The notes under the pieces: model-generated | Seen by the model: only the letters and a program-made list of their open reading frames with translations | What the model was told of the DNA's origin: nothing | Database searches by the model: none | Assembly: GCA_041751425.1 (NCBI GenBank) | Contig: JBGSXL010000006.1 | Coordinates: 4,608-68,607, forward strand | Direction of reading: 5' to 3' | Source of the DNA: JAVVEG01 sp041751425 | GTDB lineage: Bacteria; Pseudomonadota; Gammaproteobacteria; Pseudomonadales; Pseudohongiellaceae | DNA length: 64,000 bases | In this document: piece after piece, positions 24,706 to 33,389 of the stretch | How positions within the stretch are numbered: position 1 is the first letter of the stretch | How the letters are laid out: each line of letters starts with the position of its first letter | Program-made: the position numbers and the translations under genes

Positions 24706-27360
24706 TTAGTAGTCCAATGTCATAATAAAACGATCGATAGCCTGCAACACTTCCGCTTCATGTGATAGAAAAATCCAGTGATTTGCATCCGGTATCGCCA
24801 GCACCTCGGAATTTTCTATCTCATGATCAAATCTCGAAATCTGCTCCTGTCGCCATGCTTTTTCCAAGCGATACTTCTCACGCAAAGTCTCCAGCAATTG
24901 TGGATCGCTTTGGTCATACCAGGGTTTCATCAGCGCCTCGGGGGAGCTGGGTAGCGCAAAAATACCCAGTGCGGGGATTGATATGCGCGAATAGTCAGGC
25001 GATTGGGCACTTCTTTGTATAGCTTCGATAAATCTGGAGACATGTTTGTTCGTCCCGGTAGCGAATTCATAGCTCGCCAGCACTTCACCTTCAGGTAAGT
25101 TTCCCGCTGAGCCAATACGTTCTGCATACAGTCGTGCCGTTTCATAGGAGACAAATTCTGCTGGTATAGGTGCTGGCGTCGGTGGCAACAGTGCTTCAAG
25201 CGCGCGTAGTTCTTTATGCACTTTTGTTCTGTCGTATGCAGCATCAAGGTAGATTAATCCAGCCACGCGATCGGAGTAGTTGGCACCTATAAAACTGAGC
25301 TCTTCACTGGCCATTGAGTGTCCTACAAGAATTGGTGTTTCGATACCGAGCGTAGCAATTACCTGAAGTACATCAAGACTCAGGCGTTGCAGATCATACC
25401 CATATTCAGGCTTGCTGGAATCACCTGTTCCTCGTCGAGTCATAGCAACAACGGGATACTTTTCAGATAATTTCACTGCCAGATCATCAAATGAGTGAGC
25501 AGTGGCGCCTAACCCTGGAATAAGCACCAACGTTGGCTTTACAGATTGTACATTGCTTGAACCGTCAAAGGTTGAACGAACAGTAACGTTGGCTAAGGCT
25601 ATGTCAGGTGTAGCTTGTTCTGCCGTGCGCCAATCCAGCACTTCCAGGCGCACGCCCCGGTCAACTGCTATAGAGCTGACTTCATGGGGAGATTTGTCGC
25701 TCCAACTTGATCTCTCAACAGCAGCGAACTGTGAGTCCATGGGCGCAGGACATGTGGATGATTGGCTACCAAGAAAGCCGTTCGACACTAGCTGCTTGCG
25801 CAGAATTCTTTCCAGCTTGTAAGCTGTCAAAAGTATACTTGAATTGTCGACAAGATTGGATGCAGCAATGGCGAGTTCATAGCGTTTTACGCCGATGCGG
25901 TCCAGCCAGCTTGCTTTGTAGTTGGGTTGATAATTACTATCAACGCGACTGCTTTTGATGCCAACCAGTTCTGCAGAGACCATAGCTGGTTGCGGCCCTC
26001 GCTTTACACATTCCACCTCAATGCTGTTAGACACAGAATTTATTCTTGCACTGCAATAACCCAGTTCGGAAAAGTGGCGTCGTTGACCATCTGTCTTTAA
26101 TTCATAGGTGGAGGGCGACAGCAAAGTGAGATCGAATTCCAGCGTCAGCTCAGTAGATGGATCATGAGCGAGTTGTGCAGCGACAGCGCCAGGAACAAGC
26201 CAATAATCTGTATCAGAGGCTGTTATGGGGGAAAATCTGTTTACGGCGGTTGAAGAACGTTGCGCGTAAAAGTCTGCGGTTAATGAATTCGCCGAAAATC
26301 GTCCCTGCGTTCTCAATCGGTCTATGCGCCAATCTACAGTCAGCTCTCGACCCAAGTTTTCCGCGTGAACCCATTCCACCAGAATTCGTCGCGTATTAAC
26401 TGTAGTTGCAAATGTCAGTGCACCAGAACCGGCGTTAGTTAGATGGTGCTCCTGCCAGGCTGCTTGCTCCAGAACGGCGTTGCCAAAATCGCTGCCGACA
26501 ATCTCAGCAGGAAAACAGGCACGTGCATGATCCAGAATTACATATTCTTCCAGTTCTTCGTCGGGTCCATTGATCAACGATTTCTGGATAGCGATAGCAC
26601 TTTCCCAGTTATACAACGAGCTGGGTGGAAACATACTAAAGAAAACCAGTACCAGCATGATACTAAAGATTAAGAAAGCCCTTCCGGTTTGCCGACGGCA
26701 GTATTGGTACCAGTAAACAAGCAGTATTGCAGCCATTCCTGCCACGGTTATTGGTATGGCCTGTATCCACATCAACGCATCATAATCAGGAGAAAGATTA
26801 ACTCCCAGAAAATCAAACAAAGGTTGCGTTGCACTCCATGCTGGCAGGATCAAAATCATGACAATGGCGATAACCAGGAAGATGGCCCTCCGCAAGGTGC
26901 CGGTTAGTAAAGCAATGGTGAATAGAAACGGCATAGGTAACAAACCAGCCGGGCTTTCAATGGCGGTTGCATTCAGCAGCGCTACCCCCATGCTGTAGTC
27001 ATTGCTCAGGTTGACCAATGTGCGAGCCAGAATTATCGGGATACACACGGTGAGGAGCAAAAAAACAGTTTTCGCCACAAGCCAATTTAGCCGAGCAATT
27101 GGTCGAGTCAACCAGTCATGAGTGAGACTTGCTGCTGGATCCAGTTGTATGACTGAGACCACTAGCATGGACAGCATAAAATAGCTTAACCAATAGAAAT
27201 TGGTTTTCAACATTGACCAGAATTGAGAGTCGGAATCTAACTCCAGATCTGCGATTATTGGTTCAAGGAAAAAAACAGCAGCAGCCAAAAATACCAATGG
27301 CAACAACCCAAGCAAATCTTTTTTTATAATGGCAGAAATAACGCTGATTCTTGTGGTCAT
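24706..27360 (-). CDS. ABC-2-type permease fused to an alpha/beta hydrolase
   Basis: The 884-residue protein combines three parts. Residues 1-247 form about seven membrane helices like an ABC-2 permease. Residues 250-600 are a soluble beta-rich region. Residues 607-884 are an alpha/beta hydrolase with LVLIPGLGATAHSF (oxyanion loop), nucleophile elbow GHSMAS (S682) and a C-terminal His in PDANHWIFLSH (H861). With the N-terminus inside and seven helices, the hydrolase would face the periplasm. It overlaps the ATPase gene by 4 bases (ATGA), giving the operon gntR-ATPase-permease. Substrate unknown. Confidence 0.85.
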   Translation of the reverse strand: MTTRISVISAIIKKDLLGLLPLVFLAAAVFFLEPIIADLELDSDSQFWSMLKTNFYWLSYFMLSMLVVSVIQLDPAASLTHDWLTRPIARLNWLVAKTVFLLLTVCIPIILARTLVNLSNDYSMGVALLNATAIESPAGLLPMPFLFTIALLTGTLRRAIFLVIAIVMILILPAWSATQPLFDFLGVNLSPDYDALMWIQAIPITVAGMAAILLVYWYQYCRRQTGRAFLIFSIMLVLVFFSMFPPSSLYNWESAIAIQKSLINGPDEELEEYVILDHARACFPAEIVGSDFGNAVLEQAAWQEHHLTNAGSGALTFATTVNTRRILVEWVHAENLGRELTVDWRIDRLRTQGRFSANSLTADFYAQRSSTAVNRFSPITASDTDYWLVPGAVAAQLAHDPSTELTLEFDLTLLSPSTYELKTDGQRRHFSELGYCSARINSVSNSIEVECVKRGPQPAMVSAELVGIKSSRVDSNYQPNYKASWLDRIGVKRYELAIAASNLVDNSSILLTAYKLERILRKQLVSNGFLGSQSSTCPAPMDSQFAAVERSSWSDKSPHEVSSIAVDRGVRLEVLDWRTAEQATPDIALANVTVRSTFDGSSNVQSVKPTLVLIPGLGATAHSFDDLAVKLSEKYPVVAMTRRGTGDSSKPEYGYDLQRLSLDVLQVIATLGIETPILVGHSMASEELSFIGANYSDRVAGLIYLDAAYDRTKVHKELRALEALLPPTPAPIPAEFVSYETARLYAERIGSAGNLPEGEVLASYEFATGTNKHVSRFIEAIQRSAQSPDYSRISIPALGIFALPSSPEALMKPWYDQSDPQLLETLREKYRLEKAWRQEQISRFDHEIENSEVLAIPDANHWIFLSHEAEVLQAIDRFIMTLDY

Positions 27361-28265
27361 ATTGCTGCCCCGTCGCGGGAGTTTCTGCCTTCGCGAATCA
27401 ATACCTTGCTTATTTCCCGCAGGTTCATGGCCTCCTCCTCAAAGCGCACGGCACCAAAATGTGTAGCGAGTGTGCTGAACATCAGTTCGTAATTCTGATA
27501 ATTGGATTCAATAAGGCGTAGTGAATGACCTGAAATTTGGGGGTTCAGCCAACTTGCAGGGTAATCTTGAGGCATTTCCTTTTTGACAGACAATGTCACA
27601 TGAATCTCGCGGAACCGGGATCGCAGCGACTCTATAGACTCCTGAAACAGCAGCTTACCTTTGTCCATGAAAGCAATATGCGTGGTGAAGTTCTCAATTT
27701 CCGCCAGTTCATGTGATGAGATCAGTATTGTGGTGTCTTCTGCCTGCCCAAGCAAACCTTCGAGTACTTCATCGCGTGTTAATGTATCCATGCCACTTAA
27801 CGGCTCATCCAGAATCAACAATTTCGGCCGAAACGCCAAACCTGCAATCAATACAGTTTTCATGCGCATGCCGTGAGACAGTTTACTTAGCGGTCTGGAA
27901 GGGGGCAGGTCGAGTTTCTTTCTTAAGTTTTTCTCCAGACTACGATCCCAATTCGAGTAAAGTGCGCGCAGATAGGAGAAATACTGTTCGATTGTGAGAC
28001 GATCGGGAAGAGTCTGACTCTCGGACACATAGCCGATCTGAGTAAGGTCGTGAGGAGACAATGCTCTGGTGTTTATTCCATTAATTAAAGCGGTACCCGA
28101 GTCCGGTTGAATTATATTAACCAGTAAGCGCATCGTAGTTGTTTTACCGGCACCATTGGTTCCGATTAAAGCAAATGCTGAACCCTCCGGCACTTGCAGA
28201 TTCAAATCCTGCAGTACCTTAACCCCGCCGTAGCTTTTACTGACCTGGTTAATGTCAACGATCAT
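27357..28265 (-). CDS. ABC transporter ATP-binding protein
   Basis: The 302-residue ATPase has Walker A GTNGAGKTT, a signature LSHGMRMK and Walker B LLILDEPLSGMD, followed by an H-loop SSHELAEIE, and a C-terminal extension of about 85 residues. It resembles YtrB/CcmA-type ATPases that pair with GntR (YtrA) regulators. It is translationally coupled on both sides: its start overlaps the gntR end by 11 bases and its stop overlaps the permease start by 4. It should energise the downstream permease-hydrolase. Confidence 0.93.
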   Translation of the reverse strand: MIVDINQVSKSYGGVKVLQDLNLQVPEGSAFALIGTNGAGKTTTMRLLVNIIQPDSGTALINGINTRALSPHDLTQIGYVSESQTLPDRLTIEQYFSYLRALYSNWDRSLEKNLRKKLDLPPSRPLSKLSHGMRMKTVLIAGLAFRPKLLILDEPLSGMDTLTRDEVLEGLLGQAEDTTILISSHELAEIENFTTHIAFMDKGKLLFQESIESLRSRFREIHVTLSVKKEMPQDYPASWLNPQISGHSLRLIESNYQNYELMFSTLATHFGAVRFEEEAMNLREISKVLIREGRNSRDGAAI

Positions 28266-28659
28266 TAGCCACCACCTTTACTGTATCAAGGCTTTGCCAC
28301 TGGGTTACTATTGATTCCTGAACTTCATCCAGGCTGGCGCCAACTCGTCGGGCTTCAACGACCAAATGCTCCACTTCTTGACTCAGTAAACGTTGACGAT
28401 CACCGCTACGAGCTTGAGGTGCTATTGCTACCTTTGTTCCTTTGCCAGGACTGGCGATGAGCCAGCGTTCCTGAATCAGATGCTGAATTACTTTATGAGC
28501 GGTGTTGGGATGAATCTTCATGTCCGCGGCCATGGCACGCACCGAGGGGAATGGTTCCCCGGGTTGCAACGTGCCACTTAGGATAGCCTTTGTAGCAGCA
28601 AAGACTACCTGCTCGAAGATCGATTCATTGGAGCTGGATTTGAGTTTGAATGGTGTCAT
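28255..28659 (-). CDS. GntR-family (YtrA subfamily) transcriptional regulator
   Basis: The 134-residue protein has a winged helix-turn-helix (about residues 12-75: IFEQVVFAATKAILSGTLQPGEPFPSVRAMAADMKIHPNTAHKVIQHL) and only a short C-terminal helical dimerisation region, the hallmark of the YtrA subfamily, which represses its own ABC-transporter operon. A near-perfect operator sits directly in front of the start. No Shine-Dalgarno is properly spaced (AGGAT abuts the ATG), so initiation may be leaderless or weak. Confidence 0.92.
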   Translation of the reverse strand: MTPFKLKSSSNESIFEQVVFAATKAILSGTLQPGEPFPSVRAMAADMKIHPNTAHKVIQHLIQERWLIASPGKGTKVAIAPQARSGDRQRLLSQEVEHLVVEARRVGASLDEVQESIVTQWQSLDTVKVVANDR

Positions 28660-28662
28660 ATC

Positions 28663-28693
28663 CTAAGTGTGACACTAAGAGCAGACATGTCAA
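28663..28693 (-). promoter_or_regulatory. GntR/YtrA operator and promoter of the ABC operon
   Basis: CTAAGTGTGACACTAAG (28663-28679) is a 17-base palindrome with seven of eight base pairs matching around a central G, with GT...AC half-sites typical of GntR operators. TTGACA on the minus strand (28693-28688) fits a -35 box, and the -10 position would fall inside the palindrome, so binding would block the promoter. The operator lies only 4 bases from the gntR start codon. Confidence 0.65.
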
Positions 28694-28705
28694 GCGCAAA
28701 TTTTG

Positions 28706-29437
28706 TCAATCAGACAAATAATATTCTATCGTCGAGACTACTCTTACCGTTTTGATATGAGGATTATTGGTATCCCGATTGCTGATAGTGAACTGCCCCT
28801 GGGAAGCATTCTTGATCTTGCCGAGCGTACTTTGTGAATCGTTCGCGAATTTCTCTGCCACCATGCGCGCTTCGCGGGTTGCTTCTTCCACCATTTCCGG
28901 TTTGACTTCATTAAGCCGATTGAAAATGTATTCAGTCTGAAACTGATAGTTGCCATCAGTAAAGACGATGCCGGTGCGGCCAAGTTCATTCAAAGAACTC
29001 ATCACGGTGCGCACTGCTTCGATATTATCCGAGTACACGGTAACTATCTGGGTTGCGGAATATCGAAATTCTGCCCGCTCACCGCCTCCGTACTGTTGGG
29101 CTGATTTGTCTGTGATAGAAGGAACCGCTATCGTAATTTCGGTGGTCGCTACGCCGTTCTGTTCCAGGAAAATCTGAATTTGCTCAGTACCGCGCTCCAG
29201 TGCTTCGTAAAGGCTGGGCAGATCATTGCTCGCTTCCAGGAAGGAGATGGGCCAGATAACGACGTCAGCAGGATAATCACGCTCAGATAGCCCCTTTACG
29301 GTGACACTGCGCTCATATTCGCGGTACTCCAAGGCAGCTGTACCAAGCAGGGTGCCAAGCAGAGAGCCAAGTGCCACTAGGCCAACTATTAAAGAAATAC
29401 CCAGAATGAACGCGCTGGTTCTGTTGAGGTGTTGCAT
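28706..29437 (-). CDS. SIMPL-domain (DUF541) protein
   Basis: The 243-residue protein has an N-terminal membrane helix or uncleaved signal anchor (AFILGISLIVGLVALGSLLGTLLG) and a SIMPL domain (SVTVKGLSERDYPADVVIWPISF... EATREARMVAEKFANDSQSTLGKI). Such proteins are envelope-located; some relate to oxidative-stress protection but the function is unsettled. It lies 96 bases downstream of the Crp-type gene and 46 bases before gntR, which has its own promoter. Confidence 0.9.
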   Translation of the reverse strand: MQHLNRTSAFILGISLIVGLVALGSLLGTLLGTAALEYREYERSVTVKGLSERDYPADVVIWPISFLEASNDLPSLYEALERGTEQIQIFLEQNGVATTEITIAVPSITDKSAQQYGGGERAEFRYSATQIVTVYSDNIEAVRTVMSSLNELGRTGIVFTDGNYQFQTEYIFNRLNEVKPEMVEEATREARMVAEKFANDSQSTLGKIKNASQGQFTISNRDTNNPHIKTVRVVSTIEYYLSD

Positions 29438-29533
29438 TTTTACTCCAGAGAATTAAGCCGGTGATGGGGTAACTTAAGCGGTATTCCCTGAATCATGACT
29501 GAATGAGTAATGCTGAAGGCAACTAAATTCGGA

Positions 29534-30274
29534 TCAGCTCGCAGACATCAGGCGATCATGTTCTTCTTTGACAACGTCGTAACATTCGCACACCCGCTTC
29601 TTGAGTTTAGTGATACTAACTACCTTGATTTTCCCGCGCGAACGTTCCACCAGACTCTCTTCTTCCAGCATCCCCATCGTTTGGGTAACGCTTTCACGCC
29701 GAATGCCCAATAGCCTGCTGATATTCTCCTGGGTCATAGTCAGTTCTTTCGAACCCATGCGGTCTACACTCATCAAAAGCCACCGGCAAATACGCTCAGT
29801 CACAGTATGATGTTGATTGCAAACCGCAGCTTGCGACGTCTGGTTTATCAGTGATTGCGTAAAAAGCAAAGACAGGTCGTGCAGTTTACCGCCCAGATCA
29901 AACTCACGTTTCATCACGCTACGGGTGAGGCGAAAGGCTTTGCCCGGTGTTTGCACCTCAGTACTTGTGCACATACTTTCACCGCCCATGAAAATAGAGA
30001 TTCCCACCATACCTTCTTTGCCGACCAAAGCTGTTTCGCTGGTCTCACCATTTTCCAGCGCATAGATAAGTGAGACGATACCGGATACGGGAAAGTGCAG
30101 GAAATTCACATGATCACCGGACTCTGAAATGATCCAACCCCTGGGCATATCCACCAGCTTGAGGTCCGGCAGCAGACGTAGGTAATCCTTCTCTGGCAAG
30201 AGGGCAAGTATCTTGTTTTCCTTGGGACTGAGAATTACCTCGTCCTCAATTGCTTTAGCGGGAGCTTTGGTCAT
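29534..30274 (-). CDS. Crp/Fnr-family transcriptional regulator
   Basis: The 246-residue protein has an N-terminal cyclic-nucleotide-binding-like domain (residues ~30-140: PRGWIISESGDHVNFLHFPVSGIVSLIYALENGETSETALVGKEGMVG) and a C-terminal helix-turn-helix (LTMTQENISRLLGIRRESVTQTMGMLEE). It lacks the N-terminal cysteine cluster of Fnr, so oxygen sensing by an Fe-S cluster is unlikely, and the cAMP-contact residues of Crp are not evident. The effector is unknown. It is probably monocistronic or leads into the SIMPL gene. Confidence 0.9.
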   Translation of the reverse strand: MTKAPAKAIEDEVILSPKENKILALLPEKDYLRLLPDLKLVDMPRGWIISESGDHVNFLHFPVSGIVSLIYALENGETSETALVGKEGMVGISIFMGGESMCTSTEVQTPGKAFRLTRSVMKREFDLGGKLHDLSLLFTQSLINQTSQAAVCNQHHTVTERICRWLLMSVDRMGSKELTMTQENISRLLGIRRESVTQTMGMLEEESLVERSRGKIKVVSITKLKKRVCECYDVVKEEHDRLMSAS

Positions 30275-30377
30275 ATGCGGCTTCTTAAGGTTGTGGTTGG
30301 TCCAACACGCTCTTCATTATGCGCCATTTACAGGCTCAATTGCAGGCTTAGTTTCTTTTGTAAGTACCAATTTCGTA

Positions 30378-31673
30378 TCAAGTTGCCAAGCCCAACTGCC
30401 ATTCAACGGTAGCCAATTCAACACACAATACGAATACCTGCATAGCTGGCTCAATCTCCGCCAGACTTGGAAAAGACGGTGCCAAGCGAATATTCGTGTT
30501 TTTCGGGTCACGCTTATAGGGATATGTGGAACCCGCTGGTGTCAGTTTTACCCCGGCGTCAGCCGTCAGTTTGACTACCCGGTCCGCCAGGCCGGGCAAG
30601 GTATCGAACTGGACAAAATATCCACCCGCAGGACGCGTCCATTGCCCAATGGCTTCACCAGCAACGGTTTTTCCAACCAATCCTTTTTGCAATTGCTCCA
30701 GTACCAGGTCAAATTTTGGCTGCAGGAGGGCGCGGTGTTTTTGCATCAACGCACGCAATGTGGGCATGTCTTTCAGGAAGCGAACGTGACGAAGCTGGTT
30801 GATCTTGTCCGGGCCGATGGTAGCGATGCCCATTTGCTCGCTGAATGCAGCAAGGTTTTGCTCCGAAGTAGCGATAAAAGAGATGCCTGCCCCAGCATGG
30901 GTGATTTTAGAGGTGGAGCCAATCACGTACACGCTGTCCAGGGTACCGGCCTGTTCGCATAACGCAAGAATGTTCGCTAAAGCTGGGGGGTTATCTACCA
31001 GATGGTGTTCGGCGTAGGCGTTATCCCACAGGATGCGAAAATGCCTGCCTGCGATCTTACCCAGTGTCGCCATGCGGGCAACCACTTTGTCCGAATACAC
31101 AACGCCACCGGGGTTGGAATATTTTGGCACACACCAGATGCCCTTGATCAAGGGATCTGCTTTCACCAGCGCCTCTACCTGATCCATGTCCGGACCATCG
31201 TCATTCATGGTCACAGTGATCATCTGTATATTGAGAGATTCACAGATGGCGAAATGACGATCATAGCCCGGAGCGGGGCACAGAAATTTGATGGCTGTAT
31301 GGCTGCCAGCCTCTTTGGCCCAGGACGAGTCGGCGCCACGTACCCCATAAAAGTAAGCGTTGCTTACCAATTGCTGCATCAGTTGCAGACTGCTGTTGCC
31401 ACCAACCATGACCTGAGACGGCTTGGCTTCCAGGTAGTCGGCCGCCAGCTTGCGTGCTTCCGGGATACCCCGTGCGCCACCGTAATTGCGCGTGTCGGTA
31501 CCATCCTCACATTTATAGTTACCTGCAAGTATGCCATCCAGTGCATCGCTCAGTGCGAGCTGTGCGGTAGCAGGTTTACCTCGCGTCAGGTCGAGATTAA
31601 GTTTTCTTTCCTGAATCTGTTGATACTGCAGTTGCAGTTCTTGAAAGCGGGCTTGCAGTTGCTGGTTTGCCAA
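30378..31673 (-). CDS. PLP-dependent class I aminotransferase (MocR-like, PF12897 type)
   Basis: The 431-residue fold-type I aminotransferase shows NLDLTRGKPATAQL near the N-terminus, DNAYAEHHL and the PLP lysine in STSKITHAGAGISF. The opening (MANQQLQARFQELQLQYQQIQERKLNLDLTRG) matches a family annotated as aminotransferase or MocR-like without a DNA-binding domain. Substrate specificity cannot be read. It diverges from srkA with about 113 bases between start codons. Confidence 0.88.
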   Translation of the reverse strand: MANQQLQARFQELQLQYQQIQERKLNLDLTRGKPATAQLALSDALDGILAGNYKCEDGTDTRNYGGARGIPEARKLAADYLEAKPSQVMVGGNSSLQLMQQLVSNAYFYGVRGADSSWAKEAGSHTAIKFLCPAPGYDRHFAICESLNIQMITVTMNDDGPDMDQVEALVKADPLIKGIWCVPKYSNPGGVVYSDKVVARMATLGKIAGRHFRILWDNAYAEHHLVDNPPALANILALCEQAGTLDSVYVIGSTSKITHAGAGISFIATSEQNLAAFSEQMGIATIGPDKINQLRHVRFLKDMPTLRALMQKHRALLQPKFDLVLEQLQKGLVGKTVAGEAIGQWTRPAGGYFVQFDTLPGLADRVVKLTADAGVKLTPAGSTYPYKRDPKNTNIRLAPSFPSLAEIEPAMQVFVLCVELATVEWQLGLAT

Positions 31674-31786
31674 GAGTCTGTCCTCGATGCGGTGATAACA
31701 GGCTTACAGGAAGTGTTGGCCTGAAAACAATTACACGTATTTTAACGTATACTCGAGACAAACTCGACGCGGACAAGAAAATTTCC

Positions 31787-32851
31787 ATGCAAAAACCACC
31801 GGAGACCTCTTTATCACAGAATGATGAAGCAGACGACATTGAAGATAATGCACATCAGAGCCCCTCTGGTGAACACCCCTATGATGCCCTGACACCGGAT
31901 AAAGTACTCACAGCCGTTGAAAGTCTGGGTATGCATCCTGATGCACGCATTCTGGCCCTGAACAGTTACGAGAACCGTGTGTACCAAGTGGGCCTGGAAG
32001 ACGCCGCTCCGATTATCATCAAGTTCTATCGACCTGGCCGCTGGAGTAGTGATCAGATTATGGAAGAGCATGACTTCGCCTGGGAGTTGGCTGATCTGGA
32101 AATCCCTGTTGTGCCTCCTTTGCGCCTGGATGGTAAAAACACTTTGTATGAGTTCGAAGGATTCAGTCTGGCAGCGTTCGCGCGTTGCCCCGGCCGTGCG
32201 CCGGAACTGGATAACATGGATAGCCTGCTGGTTATTGGTCGTTTTTTAGGACGCGTTCACTTGGTGGGTGCGCAGGGAAAGTTCAAACATCGTGGTGAGA
32301 TAAGTGTGCAGCGCTTTGCCATAGATAGCCGCGAGTTTTTGTTGGCTTATGATTTTTTGCCGCCGAGTCTGGTCTCAGCCTATGAATCGCTCAGCCGCGA
32401 CTTGATAAACAAAGTCAGTGGTATTTTCAAACAAGCAACCGGCGTGGCAACCTTGCGTATCCATGGTGATTGTCACATGGGAAATATTTTGTGGCACAAC
32501 GATGCGCCGAATTTCGTTGATTTCGATGACACCCTGACCGGACCTGCCATTCAGGACTTATGGATGATGCTCTCTGGTGAGCGGGATCAGCAGCAGGGTC
32601 AGTTATTGGAACTGATCGAAGGTTACAACGAGTTTCATGATTTTCATCCGCGCGAACTCAACTTGATCGAGTCGTTGCGCACGTTGCGCATCATGCATTA
32701 CAGCGCGTGGTTGGCGCGACGCTGGCAAGACCCGGCATTTCCGCACAGTTTTCCGTGGTTCAACACGGAACGCTATTGGGCATCACATATTCTGGAGTTG
32801 CGGGAGCAAATGGCGCTGCTCGATGAGCCGCCTTTGCGATTGATGTTCTGA
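31787..32851 (+). CDS. srkA: Stress response kinase A
   Basis: The 354-residue protein is an aminoglycoside-phosphotransferase-fold Ser/Thr kinase (YihE/RdoA) linked to envelope and oxidative stress survival. Motifs are ALNSYENRVYQVG, IKFYRPGRWS (ATP Lys), IHGDCHMGNILWH (catalytic loop) and FVDFDDTLTGPAIQDLW (metal Asp). The frame is open upstream into the divergent aminotransferase, but the ATG at 31787 (MQKPPETS) is the sensible start. The downstream thioredoxin gene is convergent; in E. coli srkA precedes dsbA, so a thiol-redox neighbour is reminiscent though not the same arrangement. Confidence 0.93.
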   Translation: MQKPPETSLSQNDEADDIEDNAHQSPSGEHPYDALTPDKVLTAVESLGMHPDARILALNSYENRVYQVGLEDAAPIIIKFYRPGRWSSDQIMEEHDFAWELADLEIPVVPPLRLDGKNTLYEFEGFSLAAFARCPGRAPELDNMDSLLVIGRFLGRVHLVGAQGKFKHRGEISVQRFAIDSREFLLAYDFLPPSLVSAYESLSRDLINKVSGIFKQATGVATLRIHGDCHMGNILWHNDAPNFVDFDDTLTGPAIQDLWMMLSGERDQQQGQLLELIEGYNEFHDFHPRELNLIESLRTLRIMHYSAWLARRWQDPAFPHSFPWFNTERYWASHILELREQMALLDEPPLRLMF

Positions 32852-32856
32852 GTTTC

Positions 32857-33378
32857 TTAAATGTCCGCAGCGGTTTCCGCCAACAACTGCTGCAAATCGT
32901 GTTCGATAATTTCAATATCACCTTCGCGAAATCCGGTATGCACTTTTCGCACAACGCCTTCTTTATCGATGAGGAAAGAGGTAGGCATTCCTATTACGCC
33001 ATAACTCTCCAGAACTTCATTGTCTGTGTCCGCCGGAATCAAATAATCCAGGTCAACATCCAGCAGGAAGTCCTGACCATCCTCGATTGGGTTGTCAACA
33101 TTTACAGCGATCACCTCGAAACCCTGGTCACGGTACTTAGCATACAGCTCATTGATTAATGGCAGAGAACGCAGACAAGGAGCGCACCAGGACGCCCAAA
33201 AATCCACATAAACTGTCTTACCACGCATGGCAGATAGTGAAATGGCAGGTTTGTCCGCGTGGATATCCGGTAATAAAAAATCTGGCGCGGTGTCGCCTTG
33301 TTCTACTGCACTGGCGCTTGCACTAAGAACAATTAACAGCAAGCTGGTTGCAGTCAACAACGGCTTCAAAAATCTCAT
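32857..33378 (-). CDS. Periplasmic TlpA/ResA-type thioredoxin
   Basis: The 173-residue protein has a signal peptide (MRFLKPLLTATSLLLIVLSASASA) and a thioredoxin fold with a WCAPC active site and the cis-Pro motif GMPTSFLID. It should act as a periplasmic thiol-disulfide reductase in the TlpA/ResA group. The ATG at 33378 has GGAG at good spacing; an in-frame TTG five codons earlier lacks one. It follows the desaturase by 11 bases, suggesting co-transcription. Confidence 0.92.
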   Translation of the reverse strand: MRFLKPLLTATSLLLIVLSASASAVEQGDTAPDFLLPDIHADKPAISLSAMRGKTVYVDFWASWCAPCLRSLPLINELYAKYRDQGFEVIAVNVDNPIEDGQDFLLDVDLDYLIPADTDNEVLESYGVIGMPTSFLIDKEGVVRKVHTGFREGDIEIIEHDLQQLLAETAADI

Positions 33379-33389
33379 CAGGGGCTCCT

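Noticed and set aside
31002..31724. 240-codon open frame antisense to the aminotransferase gene
   Set aside because: It lies wholly opposite a well-supported gene, shows no recognisable motif and has shadow-like composition.
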